Below are positions 6,828 to 14,411 of a stretch of DNA of 14,781 bases, in pieces. The notes beneath the pieces are model-generated. The model was given only the letters and a program-made list of their open reading frames with translations, did no database searches and was not told the DNA's origin. The DNA is from JAFGPJ01 sp964439135 (GTDB lineage: Bacteria; Planctomycetota; Phycisphaerae; Sedimentisphaerales; Anaerobacaceae), in NCBI GenBank assembly GCA_964439135.1, contig CAYTNN010000108.1, forward strand, positions 1 through 14,781. Direction: 5' to 3'. The translations under genes and the position numbers were made by a program. The stretch's first letter is position 1. Each line of letters starts with the position of its first letter.

Positions 6828-8165
6828 ATGAATACAAACAGCCCTATCAGTTCACGCCGAAGCTTCCTCAAGACCGCAGGCGCGGTGACCGCCGCTTCTA
6901 CGCTTCCCTCATGGTTAATCGAAGAATGCAACGCCCAACAGAGAAGGCCAGGAGCAGAATCTTTGCCGCCCAGCGAGAAAGTCAACCTTGCACTGATTGG
7001 TTGCGGCGGGCAGGGAACGGGCGACGCAAAAAATGCCCGGAGATACGGGAACATCGTTGCCGTCTGTGACGTTGACGCCGGCCACTTAGCGGCGGCTCAA
7101 AAAGCTTTCCCCGGCGCCGAAGGCTATGCCGACTTTCGCAAGCTGCTGGAGCGAAAGGATGTTGACGCCGTCATCTGCGGCACGGTTGACCACTGGCACA
7201 CGCTGGTTGCCATGGCCACGATGAAAGCAGGCAAGGACATTTACTGCGAGAAGCCGCTCACCCTGACCATCGCCGAAGGCAAGCGGCTCGTCGAAGTCCA
7301 GCGGCAAACCAAACGCGTTCTCCAGACCGGCACACAGCAGCGAAGTAGCGCCCATTTCCGATTAGCCTGCGACCTGGTCCGCAACGGGCGAATTGGGAAG
7401 ATACAAAAAGTCGATGTCTGGCTCCCCGCCGGCCTGCGACAGGGCCCATTCAAAACCTCGCCGGTCCCGGAAGGATTCGATTTCGATTTCTGGCTCGGAC
7501 AGACGCCAAAAGTCGAATACGTCAAAGAGAAGACGCACTTCAGCTTCCGCTACTGGTGGGAATATTCCGGCGGCACGATGACCGACTGGGGCGCGCACCA
7601 CAACGACATCGTACTCTGGGCGCTGGAGATGGACGGCTCCGGTCCCGTCAGTATCGAGGGTAAGCAACTGATTGACATGATCCCCGGCGGCTTCACCGCG
7701 GCCAGCGAGTACGAAGTGACATATACCTACGCGAACGGCGTGGTCCACTCCTGCAAGAGCACCACGGCCAGTGAGTGGCACGGCGGCGTCAAAGACCCCA
7801 ACCGCCAGCAGCACGGCATCAAGTTCTACGGCACGGACGGCTGGATATGGGTCACGCGAGGCATCATCGAGGCAAACGACCGGCAGCTTCTCACGCAGAA
7901 ACTTCCCGAGGATGCCAAACGCGTTTATCTCAGCAACAACCACATGGGCAATTTCATCGACTGCGTTAAATCGCGTAAAGATCCGATCTGCTCGGCCGAG
8001 ACCGGCCACCGCTCCGCGAGTCTGTGTCACCTGGGTGTGATCTCTATTCGTCTCGGCCGAAAGCTAAACTGGGACCCGGCCAAAGAGCAGTTTATCGGTG
8101 ACGCCGAAGCGAGCAGTTGGATTTCCCGCCCGATGCGGAAACCTTACGATTACGACATGATATAA
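6828..8165 (+). CDS. GFO/IDH/MocA oxidoreductase, Tat-exported (1)
   Basis: A 445-residue NAD(P)-dependent sugar-type dehydrogenase. The N-terminus has a Tat signal (SRRSFLKT at 9-16, then a hydrophobic stretch to about 30), so the protein should be exported folded, probably with cofactor. The Rossmann domain follows: VNLALIGCGGQG at 52-63, acidic strand end VAVCDVD near 77-83, and the family's EKP catalytic motif at 141-143. The second half is the alpha/beta substrate and oligomerisation domain, including WWEYSGGTMTDWGAHHNDI. The length is normal for planctomycetal secreted members. Start ATG 6828 has GGAG six bases upstream; ATG 6822 overlaps that site too closely. A good promoter lies at 6714-6741. 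It is divergent from the broken isomerase and convergent with the phosphodiesterase gene. The family acts on sugars, inositols or derivatives; the substrate is unknown. Confidence 0.93.
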   Translation: MNTNSPISSRRSFLKTAGAVTAASTLPSWLIEECNAQQRRPGAESLPPSEKVNLALIGCGGQGTGDAKNARRYGNIVAVCDVDAGHLAAAQKAFPGAEGYADFRKLLERKDVDAVICGTVDHWHTLVAMATMKAGKDIYCEKPLTLTIAEGKRLVEVQRQTKRVLQTGTQQRSSAHFRLACDLVRNGRIGKIQKVDVWLPAGLRQGPFKTSPVPEGFDFDFWLGQTPKVEYVKEKTHFSFRYWWEYSGGTMTDWGAHHNDIVLWALEMDGSGPVSIEGKQLIDMIPGGFTAASEYEVTYTYANGVVHSCKSTTASEWHGGVKDPNRQQHGIKFYGTDGWIWVTRGIIEANDRQLLTQKLPEDAKRVYLSNNHMGNFIDCVKSRKDPICSAETGHRSASLCHLGVISIRLGRKLNWDPAKEQFIGDAEASSWISRPMRKPYDYDMI

Positions 8166-8236
8166 ACGCCCGTTGAGTTTCTTCCGAGCATTGTTTAGGC
8201 TGGAAAATATATAACACAGGAATTGTTGGCTTTGAG

Positions 8237-9067
8237 CTACTGTTTTCGACGCTCCAGCAGAGCAATCAGTTGTGCAGGCCGGTCGCTCTGAATGCCGTCG
8301 GTGTTCCACGTCAGAGCATCCTGCCAACACGCCGGGCCGCTTTCATCTACGATAACCATTGCGCCCGCTTGGTGGCATTTTGCCGCAAAGCTCTGCGAAT
8401 AGTAATGCCACACAGCGGCAATCACCGAGGGTTCAAAACGCTCAATGACCTTCGGCAGGTTCTCTTCGGGCCCCGGATCGGGCATCAGAATGCACTCGGG
8501 GCACAATTCCGCGACACACTCCAACTCGTCGAAATCGGCATACCACAAGATCTGCAGGGCCATATCCCATTTGTTCACGATAGAAACCACCTGACCAACC
8601 GAAGCATCTTTCAAGTCCAGGTAGATGCCCACCCTGCCTTTGCAGAGTTCGAGAATCTCATCAAATGTCGGAATTCTCTCGCCGCTCCATTCAGGACCAA
8701 TCCTGCTTCCTATGTCCAGTTGCTTCAACTGCTCAAGGGTCATCTCCGAGACTAATCCGTGCCGGCCATTTGTTACATAGGAATCGATATCTTTGTTGTG
8801 GATGCTGACGATACGACCGTCCTGTGTTGTCCGCAGATCAACCTCGACAAAATCGACTCCCATCTTGATGGCCGCTTCATACGCTGCGAGCGTGTTCTCG
8901 GGGATTCCAATATGAGCGCCGCGGTGCGCCACGACGTAAACGCCGCCGTGCCGAGGCGCAGGCAGTATCTTGACCGGTTCGTATTTTACGCTTGTGCAAC
9001 CGACCGATATGAGACTTAGAAGAAAAATTGTCAAATATAGAACTGTCCGTGTTCCAATTGTTCTCAT
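8237..9067 (-). CDS. Lipoprotein glycerophosphodiester phosphodiesterase
   Basis: A 276-residue TIM-barrel phosphodiesterase of the GDPD/UgpQ-GlpQ family, which hydrolyses glycerophosphodiesters to glycerol 3-phosphate and an alcohol. Residues 1-23 form a lipoprotein signal ending in LISVGC (Cys24), so it is probably envelope-anchored. Family motifs are AHRG at 47-50, PENT at 56-59 and EVD at 75-77, then His90. Where relatives usually have HD this protein has HN, and the later IEIK strand reads IYLDLKD, an Asp for the usual Glu. The C-terminal half has the barrel strands ending in WNTDGIQSDRP. Start ATG 9067 is chosen over TTG 9088 because the lipoprotein signal begins there and AGGG lies about seven bases before it. 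It follows the LamG/dockerin gene by 24 bases, so the two are very likely co-transcribed. Confidence 0.92.
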   Translation of the reverse strand: MRTIGTRTVLYLTIFLLSLISVGCTSVKYEPVKILPAPRHGGVYVVAHRGAHIGIPENTLAAYEAAIKMGVDFVEVDLRTTQDGRIVSIHNKDIDSYVTNGRHGLVSEMTLEQLKQLDIGSRIGPEWSGERIPTFDEILELCKGRVGIYLDLKDASVGQVVSIVNKWDMALQILWYADFDELECVAELCPECILMPDPGPEENLPKVIERFEPSVIAAVWHYYSQSFAAKCHQAGAMVIVDESGPACWQDALTWNTDGIQSDRPAQLIALLERRKQ

Positions 9068-9091
9068 CGGCCTGCCCTGTAGAACCAATCG

Positions 9092-10987
9092 TTATTGGAG
9101 ATAAATCTGGTGGATGGCGGTTATACCTATAGCCACGTCGAATATCGCCACTTCGTCTATGGTGCCTGAAAAATAATTACTGTCGGGGCCGTGTGCGGCA
9201 CCGATGCGGACATTTTCAGTGCAGCCGGTATTTATCTGGGCCTCTTCTATCTTGTAAATTGTTCTGCGTCTGCCGTCCACGTATAGCAAAACGTCGCTCA
9301 TGAGGGGACGTGCCGGATCAACCGGATCGAGCACGACTGCGATGTGATGCCAATTGCCGTCTCCTACCTGCTGCTCGTTCGCAGAGATGAATCCCGACCC
9401 GCAGGACAGCCTGAGCCTTTGGTCCTCATCGACCTCCAGCAGCCAGTATGCCCCCGGCTGGTTCTGCCCCCAGGCAACGATAGAAAGCTTGCCGGTCGGG
9501 TCCGGCGGTGTTTTGATCCAGGCGGAGATTGTGCGGGGATTCCTGCCGCAAATGCCGGGATAACCTTCCACTTCGATATAATCATCCGTTCCGTCGAAAT
9601 TTAAGCCGCCGCCCGAATAACCGGCCACCCAATGAGAATCGTCCGCGGAGAAGCCTATCAGAGAACCAGCGAAAGAGCCCGCGCTATCGGCAGCCACCAT
9701 TCCGGCAGTCTCGTCCATCGGCCAGTGCGCCGCCGGCGCCGGATTGGCGGCATCCTGACCCCATACCCGGCCCAGCATGGCCAGATCCTTATTATTTATC
9801 ATATCGTCGGCTGACACATCACAGGAGGGATTCCAGTTCGCCCCGCCCGGCGAGCTAAGCCATGCCGAAGACATCGCTGACAAATCGTTACCATTGACGA
9901 TTTGATCGCCCGTACAGTCTTGCGGCATCGAACCATCGGCCGAGAATCTGTAAGTACGCGTATAATCAGCTACCTCTCCGGGTGCCAGGGTGACTATTAC
10001 GAACTGCTCGGGTGACACCTGGTAAGAGGTGGTCCAAATGCCGACATAAGCCGACCTGAGCGTAGAATCGATAATGACCCGCTGGCATGCTTCGCTCTGT
10101 TCTACCGCAATCGCATCGGGGCCGAGATAATCATCCGGCTTGTAAATCCAGATCTTGGGGACACTGGAGATGGTCTTCGTATAGAGAATCATATTGGCCA
10201 GGCTCACCATCGGCGGATTATCATCCACCCATTGATGTCCCCTGCCCACCGGCTTTAGCTCCGGCGGCCTCCATTGTGTCACCTCGGGTGACGCCGTCAT
10301 CTGGTACGGAAAATAAACCCTGTAATTAGGCCCCACATTTCTCTGACTGAAGGTCAGGAAATTGTGAAGGTACTGCTCGGTAGTGAATGTTTTTGTGCCG
10401 GTATTCGTCAGGACATAGTGCATGATGATACGATCATTCTTGACGATAAGATCTTCCTCAAGCCGGCAGCAGTAGCCGTTGGCCGTGCCGGATAAAGTCT
10501 GGACAAAACGGGCGCGATCCGGCTGCCATGTGGTTGTGGTCTGAGCCAGCTCGATCACCGGGTAGTTGGTGCTGAAATTGTACGCCGAGGAATTTCGGCT
10601 GAGTATTCCTACGCCGACCTTAAGGAAAGCAGAGCCGTTGGTGCCCTCGTTATATCCGGGCGGATCCGGCTGAAACGATTCCTGCCCAATATCAAACTCC
10701 ATTGGCATCCCGCCAAGATAACTAAGATCGCCCCCGGACGTCGGCGAATAACAGAAATCGCGATTGTTGAGCTGCACTCGTAAGACATTGGCGACGGGCG
10801 AAAAACGCAGCCCCTGGTTCCAGCGGCAGTCGGGCGAATCGGGATCGCCCACTTCCACAACCATGTTGCCGCTCTGAAGGATTCGCGTTCCGGCATGGAC
10901 CGGCTGCGGATTATCCGCCGGGCATGCGGTCCGGCAAAGAGTCGCTATAACGGCTGCTGATAATACAAAGAAATATGTCTTTTTCAT
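9092..10987 (-). CDS. Secreted mutarotase-like, dockerin and LamG protein
   Basis: A 631-residue modular secreted protein. Residues 1-24 are a signal peptide (MKKTYFF, hydrophobic core, likely cleavage after PA at 23-24). Residues about 33-347 are a beta-rich domain resembling galactose mutarotase/aldose-epimerase-like proteins. The resemblance rests on LTNTGTKTFTTEQYLHNFLTF and the VGPNYRVYFPY stretch; family membership is inferred and no activity can be assigned. Residues about 357-411 are a dockerin-type-I-like calcium module with two Asp/Asn-rich loops (DCTGDQIVNGNDL and CDVSADDMINNKDL). Residues about 420-628 are a LamG/concanavalin-like domain (LNFDGTDDYIEV, ISAWIKT, GNWHHIAVV, LLYVDGRRR, FSGTIDEVAIFD), likely binding glycan. 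Start ATG 10987 sits behind GAGGTGGAGG. The phosphodiesterase gene follows 24 bases downstream. Dockerins in planctomycetes usually occur without cellulosomes. Confidence 0.88.
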   Translation of the reverse strand: MKKTYFFVLSAAVIATLCRTACPADNPQPVHAGTRILQSGNMVVEVGDPDSPDCRWNQGLRFSPVANVLRVQLNNRDFCYSPTSGGDLSYLGGMPMEFDIGQESFQPDPPGYNEGTNGSAFLKVGVGILSRNSSAYNFSTNYPVIELAQTTTTWQPDRARFVQTLSGTANGYCCRLEEDLIVKNDRIIMHYVLTNTGTKTFTTEQYLHNFLTFSQRNVGPNYRVYFPYQMTASPEVTQWRPPELKPVGRGHQWVDDNPPMVSLANMILYTKTISSVPKIWIYKPDDYLGPDAIAVEQSEACQRVIIDSTLRSAYVGIWTTSYQVSPEQFVIVTLAPGEVADYTRTYRFSADGSMPQDCTGDQIVNGNDLSAMSSAWLSSPGGANWNPSCDVSADDMINNKDLAMLGRVWGQDAANPAPAAHWPMDETAGMVAADSAGSFAGSLIGFSADDSHWVAGYSGGGLNFDGTDDYIEVEGYPGICGRNPRTISAWIKTPPDPTGKLSIVAWGQNQPGAYWLLEVDEDQRLRLSCGSGFISANEQQVGDGNWHHIAVVLDPVDPARPLMSDVLLYVDGRRRTIYKIEEAQINTGCTENVRIGAAHGPDSNYFSGTIDEVAIFDVAIGITAIHQIYLQ

Positions 10988-11126
10988 GTGCCTCCACCTC
11001 AAATCCACACTGACAGCAATAGCCTGTATTCAAAAAACCGTCTCTTTTATTATCATAGCACAAATAAAGACAGAAAACAAATCATCTTTGGCTATTTGTA
11101 CTTATTTCTCTATAAATGCTCCGTTT
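10988..11126. other. Intergenic region before the LamG/phosphodiesterase operon
   Basis: 139 bases separate the stop of oxidoreductase 2 from the mutarotase/LamG gene. They are AT-rich and hold the candidate promoter at 11052-11080. A weak 7-bp inverted repeat (ACAAATA at 11060-11066, TATTTGT at 11093-11099) overlaps it. No convincing terminator is seen for the upstream gene. Confidence 0.5.
11052..11080 (-). promoter_or_regulatory. Promoter of LamG/phosphodiesterase operon
   Basis: On the minus strand TTGTTT (11080-11075) and TATGAT (11057-11052) are 17 bases apart. The -10 box has one mismatch and the -35 box two. Transcription would start near 11045, about 58 bases before ATG 10987. This suggests the downstream pair can be expressed separately from oxidoreductase 2, though read-through is possible. 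Confidence 0.45.
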
Positions 11127-12488
11127 TCAGACCTCCTTCCACTGCCCGGGGATCGGGAAGGGGAACTGGCCGTTTTTGTCGGCAATGACGGGAGCCGGAC
11201 TGTCATAATTCAGCTCGTCGAGATAGTCGCAGAACTGGAAGTTTGACTGCATAATCTGGTCCCAGGTCACCATCTGACCGGTATGGCAGGCGGCTCGGCC
11301 CATCAGCGACGTTAAGTCCGAGTAAATCGCGCGCTTAATTTCATTATGCGGCCGATCCTTGCGGATACTCTCAATCAGTTCGTTCCACTCATATTGCCAT
11401 GGACTATAGGCATCCTTTGTCGGCGTCCATGAGATGTTGCTCTTCTCGATCCGCTGGTCTTTGAACATGTGGACGGTCGCGGCGTGCGTCCTGCCGGAGA
11501 ATTGTGCCGCACATTTAGTGCCGTGGATGAAGGTCGCGAATTCCGAGCGCGTTTTGTTGGCCCGGCGAAAACCACAGAACGCCTTGGTACCGTCGGGGTA
11601 CGTGTACTCCATGGCGTACACGTCGATGTTCTGTCCGTGGTCCGTGCTGTGGGGCTCGCGCCCGCCCATACCTACCGCGGAAACCGGCCAGGCATCCTTG
11701 ATCCAGCAGCACTCGTCGATCTGGTGAATCAGATTGTCTACCATGTGGCCGGAGCCAACCCAGAAGAGATGGATTCTACCGAACTGCAACTGATTCATCA
11801 GTTTGTTGGAATTGTCGCCCTGACTCCCGAGCCATCCGCTGCCCCCGAGGCGGTTGGCGCGGATAAGCGGTATCTCGCCCATCTCGCCGTTGCGGATTTT
11901 CTCAATCAGCGCCTGACGGGCCGGTGAGTGACGGCACTGCAGCCCTGCGGCGACCTTTAGGTTTTTGCTCTTGGCCACCGCATCAGACCGAAGAATCCGT
12001 CGCAGACCACCCGGATCGGACGCAAACGGTTTTTCCATAAAGACATTAATGCCCTTGCTGATAGCGTATTCAACGTGCAGCGGGCGGATATAGGCCCGCG
12101 TTGTGCACATGGCGACATCGCCGGGCCTTAGGATGTCGATGGCCCGGCGGTATGCCTTAAAACCGACGAACTTGCGATCGTCGGTGACATCAACCTGGTC
12201 CGGGAATTTTTCCTGCAGAGCCTTGTGTGACGAATCCATCTTGGCTTTTATAGTATCGGCCATCGCATACAGCTTTACCGGCCCCTTGCCAACAACAGAT
12301 AATGCATCACCGACGGCGCCGTTGCCGCGTCCGCCGCAGCCGATCAGAGCCAGGCGAATCGTGTTGTCTTCACCGGCAAAGGCCGATGGTGACAGACTGC
12401 CGAACACGGCCGCGCCCGCAGCGAGTGAACCGCCCTGCTTTAAGAATTGGCGACGGCTGATATTAGACTTCTTTGCAGATTGAGTCAT
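11127..12488 (-). CDS. GFO/IDH/MocA oxidoreductase, Tat-exported (2)
   Basis: A 453-residue dehydrogenase of the same superfamily as oxidoreductase 1 but clearly divergent. The N-terminal Tat signal is ISRRQFLKQGG at 10-20, with cleavage plausible after AFA at 36-38. The Rossmann fold has IRLALIGCGGRG at 44-55 and a catalytic MEKP at 151-154. The C-terminal domain contains HMVDNLIHQIDECCWI and GREPHSTDHGQNIDVY, typical of planctomycetal secreted members annotated as dehydrogenase-like. The substrate is not inferable. AGGAGG lies five bases before ATG 12488, which settles the start. It is the first of three minus-strand genes, with 139 bases before the next, where a second promoter is likely. 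A short relic of an H-X9-DG protein lies upstream at 12666-12719. Confidence 0.93.
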   Translation of the reverse strand: MTQSAKKSNISRRQFLKQGGSLAAGAAVFGSLSPSAFAGEDNTIRLALIGCGGRGNGAVGDALSVVGKGPVKLYAMADTIKAKMDSSHKALQEKFPDQVDVTDDRKFVGFKAYRRAIDILRPGDVAMCTTRAYIRPLHVEYAISKGINVFMEKPFASDPGGLRRILRSDAVAKSKNLKVAAGLQCRHSPARQALIEKIRNGEMGEIPLIRANRLGGSGWLGSQGDNSNKLMNQLQFGRIHLFWVGSGHMVDNLIHQIDECCWIKDAWPVSAVGMGGREPHSTDHGQNIDVYAMEYTYPDGTKAFCGFRRANKTRSEFATFIHGTKCAAQFSGRTHAATVHMFKDQRIEKSNISWTPTKDAYSPWQYEWNELIESIRKDRPHNEIKRAIYSDLTSLMGRAACHTGQMVTWDQIMQSNFQFCDYLDELNYDSPAPVIADKNGQFPFPIPGQWKEV

Positions 12489-12628
12489 GTTTACCTCCTG
12501 GATTGATGATGAAATTGATAGGAATTTACTTTCTTAAGACACGTGTATGGCAAAACGTCTGAAGCCATGAAAAACAACTTTCATATTCTGTCTGATATCG
12601 TAATTATGCTGCTGCACTTTCATGGTGT

Positions 12629-12657
12629 ATGATACAAAACACTACATGAGATTGCAA
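12629..12657 (-). promoter_or_regulatory. Candidate promoter of oxidoreductase 2
   Basis: On the minus strand TTGCAA (12657-12652) and TATCAT (12634-12629) are 17 bases apart, matching consensus at four and five of six positions. It would leave a leader of about 135 bases. No better pair was found closer to the gene. Confidence 0.3.
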
Positions 12658-12665
12658 CCGCTCTT

Positions 12666-12719
12666 TCAGTGTGCGGGATTATATCCTCGGCGCATGTATT
12701 GAAGGTCGTCGCTGACAGG
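12666..12719 (-). pseudogene. 3' relic of an H-X9-DG prepilin-type gene
   Basis: The minus strand reads PVSDDLQYMRRGYNPAH followed by TGA (12668-12666). The partial H-X9-DG gene at the right end of the window ends DDLEFMRRGYNPTH and TGA. DNA similarity, roughly 80 percent by eye over about 60 bases, also continues about ten bases past the stop. The frame is closed by a TGA at 12722-12720, where the other copy has the Trp codon TGG. Only the last 17 codons remain recognisable, and farther upstream the similarity vanishes. This is a decayed paralogue or a recombination scar left immediately upstream of oxidoreductase 2. Confidence 0.75.
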
Positions 12720-12796
12720 TCAGCTAATCCACAACGACGTATACATTTGTGGGATTCATAGTTTATCCCCAAGTGTTAACCTTTATGATTTGCAGC

Positions 12797-13816
12797 TTAG
12801 AGGAATTCTCTAAGTATTTCTTTCTGTCTGGGAGTGAGTTTTTTCGGAACAGTGACGGCGATACGGAACAAATGATTGCCCCCCTTGATTCCCTTTCCTT
12901 TGAGTCGGACCAAATTGTTAGTCGATGTCCCCGCCGGTATGGATACGGATACCGGGCCATGGAGGGTTTTGGCATCAATCTTCCCTCCCAGAGCAGCTAC
13001 CCAGAAGGGAATATCGAGGTCTGAAATGATATCGTTGTCCTCTCTTCGGAATTCACTGTCAGGCTTAACGTGTATTGTCAGATAGAGATCGCCATTGGCA
13101 TGTTTACCGCGACCAGGGTGGCCCAATCCACGCAGCCGGAGAACCTGTCCGTCTCGAACACCTTCTGGTATCCGGATATCGATTTTCTTTTTTTTGTCGA
13201 TTAGCCCCATTCCATGACAATCGAGACAATGATTTTTTCGGTCAATACCGGAACCTCCACATGACGGGCAAAGTTGAGTAACAGTGAAAAACTGGCTGGA
13301 ATCCGAACTGGCTTTTGACAGCCGCCCCGAGCCGGAGCAACGAGAGCAAGGGCTCTTCCTGCCGTCTATAGATCCGGTTCCCTTACATGAAGCACAAGTT
13401 TGAGGTCCGCTCAGAGCCAGAGATATCTGCCCTCCGAGTGCGGCCATCCTGAATTCGATGGAAACGGACGCCTCTGCATCCTGCACGACTGTTTCTTCCC
13501 AGAAATCCGTATTGACTCTTGAGCCGAAGCCGGAAAAGAGATCTGAATAATTACGTAAAATATCATCCGTGCTTTTCCATTCTTTAAATCCTGTTTCTTC
13601 GACTTTTTCCCGGCCTCCCTGGTCATAGGCTCGCCGCCTTTTCTCATCCGAGAGAACCGAATAAGCGTTGGCAATATCCTTGAATCTGTGTTCCGCCTCT
13701 TTTGATCCCTTGTTCTTATCAGGGTGATATTTCAGCGCCAGGCGGCGGTAGGCATTTTTAATTTCCGCCTCAGACGCTGTTCGGGGAACACCAAGAATTT
13801 CATAGTAATCTGTCAT
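12797..13816 (-). CDS. DnaJ-type co-chaperone with reduced G/F region
   Basis: A 339-residue type-I J-domain protein that would stimulate DnaK ATPase and deliver unfolded clients. The J domain (1-66) has YEILGV and the essential HPD at 31-33. All four zinc motifs of form CxxCxGxG are present at 141-148, 157-164, 183-190 and 197-204; the last reads CLDCHGMG. The two C-terminal beta-sandwich subdomains follow (IRIPEGVRDGQVLRLRG near 214-230; AALGGKI at 274-280). Compared with E. coli DnaJ (376 residues), the Gly/Phe-rich linker is nearly absent: residues about 67-115 are charged and only FSGFG recalls it. The start ATG overlaps the Hsp20 stop as ATGA (13816-13813), implying translational coupling. 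It is probably a paralogue specialised to work with the small heat-shock protein rather than the housekeeping DnaJ, although the full genome would be needed to say so. Confidence 0.93.
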   Translation of the reverse strand: MTDYYEILGVPRTASEAEIKNAYRRLALKYHPDKNKGSKEAEHRFKDIANAYSVLSDEKRRRAYDQGGREKVEETGFKEWKSTDDILRNYSDLFSGFGSRVNTDFWEETVVQDAEASVSIEFRMAALGGQISLALSGPQTCASCKGTGSIDGRKSPCSRCSGSGRLSKASSDSSQFFTVTQLCPSCGGSGIDRKNHCLDCHGMGLIDKKKKIDIRIPEGVRDGQVLRLRGLGHPGRGKHANGDLYLTIHVKPDSEFRREDNDIISDLDIPFWVAALGGKIDAKTLHGPVSVSIPAGTSTNNLVRLKGKGIKGGNHLFRIAVTVPKKLTPRQKEILREFL

Positions 13817-14160
13817 TTCCGTCCCCCGGATTCTGTTAAAATGATCTCAAGAACCCCACATTCAAAACAGAACCGGAGTTTTTCCTCTGAAACAGGCGCG
13901 GACAGTGGAATTATGCATAAAAGCATTCTGGATTCCGGAAGAGTTCTTTGGGCTCGGACAACGATCTGTTTCTCGACGATTTCGACATCAAGGTCCGGAT
14001 CCAGTACGCCGGGAAGGTCCACATAGTATCGTACCTGGTATTCCAGCCGCTTTACACTGTAGGAGGCGATTTCTCTCATTTCTCTTTCAGACAATTGTTT
14101 TTCCTTTTCCTGATCTTGTTTTCGTAATGATTGATTAGTATAAAAAATATTATGCGACAA
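13813..14160 (-). CDS. Small heat-shock protein, Hsp20 family
   Basis: A compact alpha-crystallin-domain protein, up to 115 residues, that would hold unfolding proteins for refolding by DnaK/DnaJ. The domain spans about 41-110: YQVRYYVDLPGVL matches the family's opening strand and DLPGV turn, VEKQIVVRAQR the next strands, and ECGVLEIIL the closing GVL signature. The C-terminal IxI-type extension that mediates oligomer assembly is not evident. Residues 12-30 are rich in Lys, Glu and Gln and probably form a helix. The start is uncertain. TTG 14160 gives the longest form but has a weak ribosome site only a few bases from the predicted transcript start. TTG 14094 (codon 23) has AAGGA seven bases upstream, and ATG 14079 (codon 28) is also possible. 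Its stop overlaps the DnaJ start, and a promoter lies at 14179-14206. Confidence 0.83.
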   Translation of the reverse strand: MSHNIFYTNQSLRKQDQEKEKQLSEREMREIASYSVKRLEYQVRYYVDLPGVLDPDLDVEIVEKQIVVRAQRTLPESRMLLCIIPLSAPVSEEKLRFCFECGVLEIILTESGGRK

Positions 14161-14411
14161 AATCTATCTCAGCTACGAATTATATGAATAATAATGAGTT
14201 TCTCAAAGGATCTTTCAATTTAGTTTTTACTCTTTTTACTCATTTCATGATCACTATCAAGATCTAAGGTATTTGCAGTGCGTTTGGAGTTTGACTTTGA
14301 ATAGATAACTTGACTTTCGGGCATAATCCCACCCTGGCATACCATTCTTTTGATAATGTTACCGTCAACTGCGTTACTGTCCCTAATTTCTCTTAGATTT
14401 CAACAGCTCTT
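14161..14411. other. Intergenic region before the chaperone operon
   Basis: About 250 AT-rich bases. They hold the Hsp20-DnaJ promoter and a short tandem duplication (TTTTTACTC twice at 14224-14241). No terminator is clear after the partial H-X9-DG gene. Confidence 0.5.
14179..14206 (-). promoter_or_regulatory. Promoter of Hsp20-DnaJ operon
   Basis: On the minus strand TTGAGA (14206-14201) and a perfect TATAAT (14184-14179) are 16 bases apart. Transcription would start near 14172. This is a housekeeping-type promoter; I saw neither a CIRCE repeat nor a clear sigma-32-type sequence, so heat control is not evident from the DNA. Confidence 0.55.

Larger units (their letters stand above)
12489..12796. 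other. Intergenic region with relic and promoter
   Basis: This 308-base stretch between the DnaJ gene and oxidoreductase 2 has no intact gene. It holds a candidate promoter for oxidoreductase 2 (12629-12657), the 3' relic of an H-X9-DG protein gene (12666-12719) and a small inverted repeat (ATGAAA and TTTCAT near 12567-12584). I see no terminator for the DnaJ gene. Confidence 0.6.

Noticed and set aside
7362..8030. Minus-strand open frame of 222 codons inside oxidoreductase 1
   Set aside because: It opposes an intact, conserved gene and encodes an unrecognisable low-complexity protein; a shadow frame.
8270..8755. Plus-strand open frame of 161 codons inside the phosphodiesterase gene
   Set aside because: It is antisense to a gene with clear family motifs and resembles no protein I know.
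14224..14241. Tandem duplication of TTTTTACTC
   Set aside because: Two copies of a nine-base AT-rich unit in a spacer are easily explained by slippage.
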